Origin: an uncultured Succinatimonas sp.
Lineage (GTDB): Bacteria > Pseudomonadota > Gammaproteobacteria > Enterobacterales > Succinivibrionaceae
Length of the DNA stretch: 12,207 nucleotides
Assembly (NCBI GenBank): GCA_937880335.1
Contig: CALFLJ010000198.1
Location: forward strand, 1 to 12,207
Direction: 5' to 3'
A program made the position numbers and the translations under genes. Below the pieces are notes generated by a model that was given only the letters and a program-made list of their open reading frames with translations, did no database searches and was not told the origin of the DNA. Below, piece by piece: positions 7,344 to 12,207 of this stretch (within the stretch, counting starts at the first letter, position 1; each line of letters starts with the position of its first letter).

Positions 7344-7370
7344 CCATTCGCAAATGGACAGCGCAAATAG
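7344..7370. promoter_or_regulatory. Candidate AraC-type operator: tandem CGCAAAT repeats
   Basis: CGCAAATGG (7349-7357) and CGCAAATAG (7362-7370) are direct repeats 13 bp apart, one mismatch in nine. The first also lies in an inverted repeat CCATT-N4-AATGG (7344-7357). They sit about 120-140 bp upstream of the presumed transcription start. A related copy occurs downstream at 7193. Function inferred from repetition and location between regulator and operon. Confidence 0.4.
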
Positions 7371-7395
7371 CTTTTTTTACATAAATTGAGAAAAC

Positions 7396-7434
7396 AAAAA
7401 AAAGACAAATTTTGTAAATAAAAGATTTGTCTTT
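7396..7434 (-). terminator. Rho-independent terminator of the AraC-type regulator gene
   Basis: Perfect 10-bp AT-rich arms AAAGACAAAT / ATTTGTCTTT (7401-7410 and 7425-7434) with a 14-nt loop. The 3' arm runs into more U residues on the minus strand (A-tract at 7396-7403 on plus). It lies 45 bp after the regulator's stop and separates the rbsK-rbsD-regulator group from the transport operon. Confidence 0.75.
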
Positions 7435-7478
7435 AATTTCAATGTGATATTACTAGAACGTTTTAAATAAGGCTTTAA

Positions 7479-8729
7479 TTAAAATACAACATCTCTAATT
7501 GAATGAATATTGCGATATTTTGCGGGTGTGTAGCCCGTTCCTTTTAGGAACACTCTTCCAAAATGACTTTGGGAGTTAAAATTCAAAGTTGAGGCAATTT
7601 CGCTTAGACTCTTGTCCGTAGAGCTTAATAACACCTTTGCCACATTTATTCTTCTTTGTCTTATAAAATCACCTAAGGTAGTTTTTTTTTCAGATTTAAA
7701 CAGTTTTGAAAGATAGCTTTGGCTTACCTTAAGTTTTTTACATAAATCTTCAATATCAATTTTTTCGTAGACATGGCGATCGATATAGTCACATGCGCGT
7801 AAAACTACAGGTGATGTCGTACTGTTATTTTCGATATTTGAATTACGTGTTTTTACAAGCTGTGTGCAACGCAAAGCACAAGCTCGTGCAATTGCAGCTG
7901 CATGCTCTGCATTGTTAGCCTCTTCAACCTCTAATATAAAGGCATCAGAGATAGTATAAAGCTCCTCAACTGAAAGTCCTGCTTCAATAGCCTCTCTTGT
8001 TGCAATGGTAATATCTACAATTGCTAAATTCTTTGCAGATCTTAAATTGTTATTTGCAAGTGTGCCACGCATTGATGCGTACATGGAGTTATGAGCTTTT
8101 TTTAAAGCCTCAAGATCACCATGGCTTATCGCAAAGCGTATACTTTCCTCAAATGATCCTGGATTGTGAGGTCTATTGGTTATGGAGTGCGTATTTATTA
8201 TTTTTGCTATTTGTTTTTGCGTGGTAGCAATTACATCATCACCTAAAAGGTTTTGTTCTAAAAAATCTGTAAGGTAGGGATAGTTGTTACTTACAGAAGA
8301 ATAGATTAAGAGAATAAGAGCTGCCAGTCTTTTTACGTCACATCGAAAAGGGGTTATAGTGTGAGCGTTATGTTTTAATGCATAAAGACGACAAAAGTTT
8401 TGGTCAACATCTGACATAGCTATAGGACCTGCGATTAGAGTCAGTCCATCAAAGCATTGTACGCCACCATAGAGAATTGGTTTTTCTAAACTTATTATGG
8501 TCGCCTTTTTTTTCTTTACCATGGAGATGATTTCTTGTCTAAAATTGAGATCTGTTTTAAAGACATTTTCATCATCTCGATAATCCTGATTAAATTTTTC
8601 AGAGTAGTGCCCATCTTCTGTGAAAATATGCACAGGAATTGGCTCAAATTGAGACAATAGGTTTAGGGCATACGCAAGAGGTATTTCTTTTTTCTCTTGC
8701 GCATCAGTTAAAGATTTAGAATGAGACAT
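7479..8729 (-). CDS. AraC-family transcriptional regulator (YSIRK-type N-terminal region)
   Basis: A 416-residue protein with a C-terminal AraC/XylS DNA-binding domain (about 308-408): first helix-turn-helix around DIEDLCKKLKVSQSYLSKLFK (325-345), second around SLSEIASTLNFNSQSHFGRVFLK with the conserved GYTPAKYR end (399-406). The central part, with LRSAKNLAIVDITIATREAIEAG (229-251) and SDAFILEVEE, resembles the conserved region of the AraC subgroup found with YSIRK-type and other carbohydrate loci. No sugar-binding cupin of the AraC type is evident. The ATG overlaps the last 14 bp of rbsD, and I see no SD just upstream, so translation probably depends on coupling to rbsD. By position it likely regulates the pentose transporter operon and perhaps its own. 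Which sugar or phosphosugar it senses is unknown. Confidence 0.88.
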   Translation of the reverse strand: MSHSKSLTDAQEKKEIPLAYALNLLSQFEPIPVHIFTEDGHYSEKFNQDYRDDENVFKTDLNFRQEIISMVKKKKATIISLEKPILYGGVQCFDGLTLIAGPIAMSDVDQNFCRLYALKHNAHTITPFRCDVKRLAALILLIYSSVSNNYPYLTDFLEQNLLGDDVIATTQKQIAKIINTHSITNRPHNPGSFEESIRFAISHGDLEALKKAHNSMYASMRGTLANNNLRSAKNLAIVDITIATREAIEAGLSVEELYTISDAFILEVEEANNAEHAAAIARACALRCTQLVKTRNSNIENNSTTSPVVLRACDYIDRHVYEKIDIEDLCKKLKVSQSYLSKLFKSEKKTTLGDFIRQRRINVAKVLLSSTDKSLSEIASTLNFNSQSHFGRVFLKGTGYTPAKYRNIHSIRDVVF

Positions 8730-9117
8730 TAGATTCTAAAACCACATTACTATAAGCTGTACATTCACCAGTACGCACTAAGGCTTTGCTCTTTTTTGAC
8801 AAAAGCTTGAGTTCATCGTGAGTAACTATGTCAATTTTTACCAGATTCTTTTTAGCCCAGTTGGTAATCATTTCGTAGAATTTAGGATTTTGTTCAATAG
8901 CTTCTTTTGCTATAGTGACCTTTTGAAATTTAGCTTCCAAATCAACTACATCAAAGACATCTTTGAACGAAGGAACGCCATAGGTTACAGCAAGATCAAT
9001 TCTTTGTACACCATCAGGTACAGGAAGGCCACAATCTCCGATAGTAATCGTATCAAAGTGACCTAATTTTGCTATTACGTAGGAAAGTTCTGAGTTTAAG
9101 CAACCAATTTTTTTCAT
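8716..9117 (-). CDS. rbsD: D-ribose pyranase
   Basis: A 133-residue RbsD/FucU-family mutarotase. E. coli RbsD is 139 residues and begins MKKGTVLNS; this begins MKKIGCLNS. Conserved catalytic and sugar-binding features are present: LGHFD with His20, GDCGLPVP with Asp28, VPSF (48-51), THDEL with His100, and RTGECTAYSN with Tyr122 and Asn124 near the C-terminus. The reaction is conversion of beta-D-ribopyranose to the furanose form that ribokinase uses, in the cytoplasm. The gene lies 146 bp after rbsK and overlaps the regulator gene by 14 bp. There is no clear SD; the ATG is 7 nt after a hairpin arm, and an in-frame TAA eight codons upstream excludes a longer form. Confidence 0.92.
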   Translation of the reverse strand: MKKIGCLNSELSYVIAKLGHFDTITIGDCGLPVPDGVQRIDLAVTYGVPSFKDVFDVVDLEAKFQKVTIAKEAIEQNPKFYEMITNWAKKNLVKIDIVTHDELKLLSKKSKALVRTGECTAYSNVVLESNVSF

Positions 9118-9124
9118 AGAAAAT

Positions 9125-9155
9125 CGACGCTTTTGTCTTTAAAAAAGGAGCGTCG
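9125..9155 (-). promoter_or_regulatory. Stem-loop immediately upstream of rbsD
   Basis: CGACGC (9125-9130) and GCGTCG (9150-9155) form a 6-bp GC-rich stem with a 19-nt loop, ending 7 nt before the rbsD start codon, where an SD would normally be. It may control rbsD translation, or be the 3' end of a processed rbsK transcript. Significance is modest. Confidence 0.4.
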
Positions 9156-9206
9156 CCTCATGTGCTGTTAAAAAAATATACCTTCTTAAAGAAAATATAG
9201 TGGGGT

Positions 9207-9222
9207 TTATTTAACTAAATAA
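9207..9222. repeat. 16-bp inverted repeat between rbsK and rbsD
   Basis: TTATTTA-AC-TAAATAA, perfect 7-bp arms with a 2-bp centre. It has the same 7-2-7 layout as the repeat at 10425-10440, although the arm sequences differ. Such palindromes arise by chance in AT-rich DNA, so an operator role is only a possibility. Confidence 0.25.
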
Positions 9223-9263
9223 TAAAACTATTTTTCTCAAAGTGGTGGTATTTAAATCGTGTT

Positions 9264-10199
9264 TTAGATTTTATCTACGATTAAACAGGTATTTTGTTTT
9301 GCAAGAAATGCCTGAACATCAGCCATAAGTGGAATAGATGGAGCTGCTCCCTTTGTTTGTACAGCTAAAGCTGAGGCAGCTGTTGCTGTTTGTAGAATTT
9401 CAGCATAATCTTTGCCTTGAGACAAACCTGAGACTAAATATCCCAAGAAAGTGTCGCCTGCGGCTGTTGTATCGACAGCCTTTACCTTAAATGCTTTACA
9501 AGATATAGCCTTATCGCCTTTCATCTTAAGTATTGAGCCTCTTGAACCTAATGTGAGAACAAAGGATGAGGTAGGATATTTGTCCTCTAATCCCTTAAGT
9601 AATTCATAAGGGTCGCTATCTTGTGGTAAATTTGCCAAAGCTGCAGCTTCAATTTCATTGACGATTAAAAGATAACAAAGTTCAAGTGGCAGTTTTAATA
9701 TATCATCACTTATAGGTGATACGTTAAGGCATGGTTTTATACCTAATGATGATGCTTTTCTTAGCATGTACTCAATATCATTAGTCTCATTTTGCATGAC
9801 TAGGAAATCACCTTTTTCAAAATGGCTTAAAACTTCATCCATTTCTTCATGTGTTAAGGTGCGATTGGCGCCACCAAAGAGCAGAATGCAGTTTTGAGCA
9901 TTTGCGTCTACTTGAATTACTGTGTGACCGCTACAGGTATCACGTTTTTTAAGGAACTCAAGAGAGATATTAGACTCCTGCATAATGTCAGTGAGGATTT
10001 TAGAGTCATCTTTACCAACAGCACCAAAATGAGATACGTTTCCTCCTGCACGAGCCATGGCTACGGATTGATTTAGTCCTTTACCACCTGCAAAGATATT
10101 GCGATCTGTTGAGGAGAGAGTTTCACCGCCTTGCAGAATATGTGGTACATCATAAACGTAATCAATATTTAAAGAACCGTAATTTAAAATCTTGCTCAT
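9264..10199 (-). CDS. rbsK: Ribokinase (PfkB family)
   Basis: A 311-residue PfkB-family kinase (E. coli RbsK 309). Seen: GSLNID (8-13) with the substrate-binding Asn/Asp, GGETLSS (24-30), the first PfkB signature region AGGKGLNQ (37-44), NEIEAAAL (181-188), TLGSRG (216-221), and the second signature DTTAAGDTF (243-251), with catalytic base Asp249 and the anion hole AAGD. It phosphorylates D-ribose at O5 with ATP in the cytoplasm. The C-terminus is extended by some 10 residues (KQNTCLIVDKI). GAGG lies 11 nt before the ATG. RbsD downstream supports ribose specificity, but related PfkB kinases act on other pentoses and nucleosides. It is the only sugar kinase in the window, so it might also serve the transporter operon. 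Confidence 0.88.
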   Translation of the reverse strand: MSKILNYGSLNIDYVYDVPHILQGGETLSSTDRNIFAGGKGLNQSVAMARAGGNVSHFGAVGKDDSKILTDIMQESNISLEFLKKRDTCSGHTVIQVDANAQNCILLFGGANRTLTHEEMDEVLSHFEKGDFLVMQNETNDIEYMLRKASSLGIKPCLNVSPISDDILKLPLELCYLLIVNEIEAAALANLPQDSDPYELLKGLEDKYPTSSFVLTLGSRGSILKMKGDKAISCKAFKVKAVDTTAAGDTFLGYLVSGLSQGKDYAEILQTATAASALAVQTKGAAPSIPLMADVQAFLAKQNTCLIVDKI

Positions 10200-10211
10200 T
10201 TGCTCTAAAAC

Positions 10212-10222
10212 CTCTAATAGAG
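10212..10222. repeat. 11-bp palindrome overlapping the rbsK Shine-Dalgarno
   Basis: CTCTA-A-TAGAG on the plus strand; its end contains the GAGG (minus strand, 10211-10214) that precedes the rbsK ATG. A second pair of nested inverted repeats, CTTAA-N3-TTAAG inside AACTT-N10-AAGTT, follows at 10227-10246. They may be leader structure or an operator; chance is possible. Confidence 0.25.
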
Positions 10223-10424
10223 TAATAACTTAACTATTAAGAAGTTTAATGTCCCTTAAAAAAAAATCTAATACAAGCTCACATCTTCGTGAAGAAAGCT
10301 ACGAAATATTTAAAATTTAAAATTAAAAAATGCCAAAAAAGATAAATTGATAGTATTTTGCCTTTAAAAAATAGATGATGAGAGCGTTTTTTTCAAAAAA
10401 TGGGACACATCTTCAAATTTCTTT

Positions 10425-10440
10425 TAACTTTACAAAGTTA
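10425..10440. repeat. 16-bp inverted repeat upstream of rbsK
   Basis: TAACTTT-AC-AAAGTTA, perfect 7-bp arms around a 2-bp centre, the best-formed palindrome in the region upstream of rbsK. On the minus strand it overlaps a -35-like TTGACT, but no good -10 follows at 17 bp. A candidate operator only. Confidence 0.35.
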
Positions 10441-10563
10441 GTCAAATTTTATATATATAAATTATAGCCATCTATTATTTTAATTTTTTTTTTACTATAA
10501 GTTATTGATTTTGATAAACAAAATTCAACTATTATTTTTTTGATAACTTTATATTATGTATCT

Positions 10564-11652
10564 TTAAAATAACTCTGTTTGAATAGGAGTTTTATCTTTT
10601 GATCCTTTTAGTGAAATTTTTAATAACAAATCAAAAGTCAAAGATCTGTTAAATACGTCTTCTTCTTTTATTTCAATGCAGTTTAAGTTTTTTATTATTT
10701 CAAGATTTCCTCTAGGGGTTAAATTTCCGTTAGAGCGGCAAAGAATTTTTGATAAAGATTTATTTTCACATTCGTGGCAACCAACCCAAGTTCCACCTCT
10801 GTTGTTATCTATGACTTCTTTGCCCCGTGAAATCTTAGTTTTATAATCACAGCTAATAACAATAGCGTAATCTGAAATAGCATATATAATTTTATTGCGG
10901 TTCATAGCATTAAATGTCTTGAATGTTGATTTAGGATGACATAAAGACATGTATAAACCTTTACCTTCCATAATAGAATGCCTAATTTCAGGGGCCTTTA
11001 TTTTTTTTGTTAAAGAATTAGCCACACACACAATGGCTTTTCCAGAATTATTGAGAGTGGTTATTTCTGACGTGATATCAATACCTTTTGCACCACCTGT
11101 TGAAATAGTATATCCAGAAGCAATAGCTTTAGATACAATTTCTTTAGTAAATTTCTCTGCGGATGTATCTTCAGTCAGATCTCTAGATCCAACTACAGCT
11201 AGAGTCTTATTTTTTCCTATGAGATTAAGATCTCCTACATAATAGATAACAGGCGGTAAGACTATTTTAGCTCTTTTAAATTTATTAATAAGTACAGATG
11301 GGTATAGTTTACGGTTTGCTCTGGTTACTACCTTAATTCCTTCTTTTTCTAGTATGCTTAGTTCTAAAAACATTTGTTGATGTCTTTTAAGTAGAAAAGG
11401 AATTTTTCTCTCAAGTTCAGAAAACTTTAATCTTTTGTACAAATCTGTATTAGAGCAGATGATTTGATAAATATCATCTGACGTCATTTTAAAGAGATCT
11501 TTTGGTTCCTTACCGCAATTAAATAGGCTACGGGCAAGAGCTTCATATACAGCATCTGTAAGATGTGTAAGATTTTTATCTTGCATTCCAAGATTTGTAC
11601 AAAGAAGGAGAGTGACTATATCATTATCACTAAGTATATTTTCTTCATTCAT
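10564..11652 (-). CDS. DprA/Smf-like (SLOG-fold) protein, ShosA-like candidate antitoxin
   Basis: A 362-residue protein with a DprA-type Rossmann core in the middle: VIYYVGDLNLIG (135-146), LAVVGSRDLT (151-160), TISTGGAKGID (182-192), NAMNRNKIIYAISDYAIVIS (248-267) and GGTWVG (286-291). These correspond to the VGSR, SGxARGID, FPxRNRII and SGsl/T blocks of DprA. The N-terminal ~130 residues are poorly recognisable, and a CxHxC-like cluster (292-295, plus Cys305) follows the core; I see no clear C-terminal winged helix. Its ATG overlaps the stop of the upstream phosphoribosyltransferase gene by 8 bp, so the two are co-translated. DprA proper loads RecA on single-stranded DNA in transformation; a DprA-like protein paired with a ComF-like phosphoribosyltransferase is the layout of ShosTA toxin-antitoxin defence. 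Assignment of toxin and antitoxin roles is inferred. Confidence 0.8.
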   Translation of the reverse strand: MNEENILSDNDIVTLLLCTNLGMQDKNLTHLTDAVYEALARSLFNCGKEPKDLFKMTSDDIYQIICSNTDLYKRLKFSELERKIPFLLKRHQQMFLELSILEKEGIKVVTRANRKLYPSVLINKFKRAKIVLPPVIYYVGDLNLIGKNKTLAVVGSRDLTEDTSAEKFTKEIVSKAIASGYTISTGGAKGIDITSEITTLNNSGKAIVCVANSLTKKIKAPEIRHSIMEGKGLYMSLCHPKSTFKTFNAMNRNKIIYAISDYAIVISCDYKTKISRGKEVIDNNRGGTWVGCHECENKSLSKILCRSNGNLTPRGNLEIIKNLNCIEIKEEDVFNRSLTFDLLLKISLKGSKDKTPIQTELF

Positions 11653-12207
11653 AATCGGTTGAGGTATCAGCTAACACAAATGGGGTAACGCTTTTTGCTC
11701 CTGTAAATTTAAGAATTTTATAACCGACAGTTGTCAATGTCCAACGAGAATCCACCATATCATCAATAATAATTACATTATTTGAGGAAAAATAGGGAAA
11801 GGATTCTTTTAATATTTCAAAAGCGTAGCATACATTTTTAAACTGCAAAACTGAATTTTCCATATTTTTTTGTTCGTCGTTTTGATGTGTTTTTATTATG
11901 CCGTCAATACAAGAAATTTTTAGTTTATTGGCGACTTTATGTGCAAAATTTTTGACAAGATCTTTTCTTTTTAAAGATGGTATATAGGTGATAATATCAG
12001 GAGGACATATTTTTTTTGAGTGCATAAGAAAAAAGATCATTGCCACCATATTGTCTACAAGTTCATCCCCAAAACTATTATCTTGATATTTGCCTTTAAC
12101 GATCAATTTACCAATAGGAGAGTCGTAATTATATTTAGTAAGAAAGTAGCCTGTATTAACTATTAATTCTTTTGGAATATTGCGATATCCGTCATAGGAA
12201 CAAGGGA
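11645..12207 (-). CDS. ComF-like phosphoribosyltransferase, ShosT-like candidate toxin (5' partial)
   Basis: The frame stays open to the right window edge, giving at least 187 residues; no start can be assigned here. A TTG at 12106 is internal: the codons before it encode YFLTKYNYDSPIGK, which joins to LIVKGKYQD to make the 'G...LI...KY.D' segment that ComF-type proteins have near their N-terminal third. Further on, DIITYIPSLKRK fits the usual ComF segment and NVIIIDDMVDSRWTLTTVGYKI is the phosphoribosyl pyrophosphate loop. The usual Gly of the D-S-G-W-T loop is Arg here. It overlaps the DprA-like gene by 8 bp. ComF-like domains occur in amidophosphoribosyltransferase relatives, as C-terminal parts of RecQ-type helicases, and in ShosT. 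Whether the missing part is short or a helicase cannot be seen. Confidence 0.78.
   Translation of the reverse strand, partial: PCSYDGYRNIPKELIVNTGYFLTKYNYDSPIGKLIVKGKYQDNSFGDELVDNMVAMIFFLMHSKKICPPDIITYIPSLKRKDLVKNFAHKVANKLKISCIDGIIKTHQNDEQKNMENSVLQFKNVCYAFEILKESFPYFSSNNVIIIDDMVDSRWTLTTVGYKILKFTGAKSVTPFVLADTSTDYE

Larger units (their letters stand above)
7140..7478. other. Intergenic region: regulator terminator plus leader of the transport operon
   Basis: About 340 bp without a gene. Reading along the minus strand it holds the terminator of the AraC-type gene, then a pair of ATTTGCG repeats, an AT-rich tract, a -10 box, a third ATT(A)GCG motif in the presumed 5' leader, and the SD of the binding-protein gene. 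No plausible coding sequence is seen on either strand. Confidence 0.7.
10200..10563. other. AT-rich intergenic region between the DprA-like gene and rbsK
   Basis: About 360 bp without a gene. It contains many A/T runs, an inverted repeat ATTTTG-N5-CAAAAT (10508-10524) nested in AAGTTAT...ATAACTT (10499-10549) just after the DprA-like stop, a 16-bp palindrome (10425-10440), and a TATAAT on the minus strand at 10461-10466 lacking a good -35. No convincing U-tract terminator is seen. It probably holds the rbsK promoter and marks a boundary between two unrelated modules. Confidence 0.6.

Noticed and set aside
10429..10457. Plus-strand promoter TTTACA-N17-TATATA pointing into the DprA-like gene (antisense RNA)
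   Set aside because: The match is only partial and lies in very AT-rich DNA where such matches are common; no plus-strand gene or terminator supports it.
11645..12106. A complete 153-residue phosphoribosyltransferase starting at TTG 12106
   Set aside because: The frame is open to the window edge and the residues before the TTG complete a ComF-like motif, so the start is upstream and outside the window.
10564..12207. Natural-competence locus (comF and dprA)
   Set aside because: These genes are not usually adjacent; the overlap and the divergent DprA core fit a paired defence-type module better. Not excluded without the rest of the genome.
1..12207. CRISPR arrays, tRNA/rRNA genes, insertion sequences, transposases, integrases
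   Set aside because: I looked for regularly spaced repeats, tRNA-like arms, transposase motifs and terminal repeats and saw none.

Overview
All recognisable genes in this window are on the minus strand, so biological order runs from high to low coordinates. The DNA is AT-rich. The proteins are Gram-negative in character: a Sec signal peptide on a ribose-type periplasmic binding protein, RbsD/RbsK close to the enterobacterial proteins, and a Crr-type PTS IIA protein. I infer a low-GC, probably fermentative, host-associated gammaproteobacterium (Succinivibrionaceae would fit), but no marker gene here settles this.

Right end (about 10564-12207): two overlapping genes encode a ComF-like phosphoribosyltransferase, open at its 5' end through the window edge, and a DprA/Smf-like (SLOG-fold) protein. 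This pairing matches the architecture of the ShosTA-type toxin-antitoxin/anti-phage systems rather than the competence genes comF and dprA, which are not normally adjacent. An AT-rich stretch of about 360 bp without a gene follows.

Middle (about 7400-10200): a ribokinase (rbsK), a D-ribose pyranase (rbsD) and an AraC-family regulator that overlaps the end of rbsD. A strong AT-rich rho-independent terminator follows the regulator gene. A leader of about 340 bp then carries a perfect -10 box with no good -35 and three copies of an ATT(T/A)GCG motif, as expected for a promoter driven by the AraC protein.

Left (1-7139): one tight operon, with gaps of 2-24 bp after the second gene. The order is RbsB-like binding protein, an intercistronic hairpin, a DUF2291 exported protein, an RbsA-like double ATPase, an RbsC-like permease, a stand-alone glucose-type PTS EIIA, an L-fucose-isomerase-family enzyme, and a transketolase split into N- and C-terminal subunits (the C subunit runs off the left edge).

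How they may work together: the binding protein keeps most of the E. coli ribose-binding residues, so the imported sugar should be a pentose. Isomerase plus split transketolase recalls the transketolase branch of D-apiose catabolism (isomerase, kinase, apulose-4-phosphate transketolase subunits A and B). RbsD and RbsK point to ribose. The locus may serve two pentoses, or a ribose-like sugar by a mosaic route. The EIIA protein, with both phosphotransfer histidines but without the membrane-binding N-terminal helix, may act as a dedicated regulator of the ABC transporter. The two points I would follow first are the EIIA inside an ABC sugar operon and the phosphoribosyltransferase/DprA-like pair.
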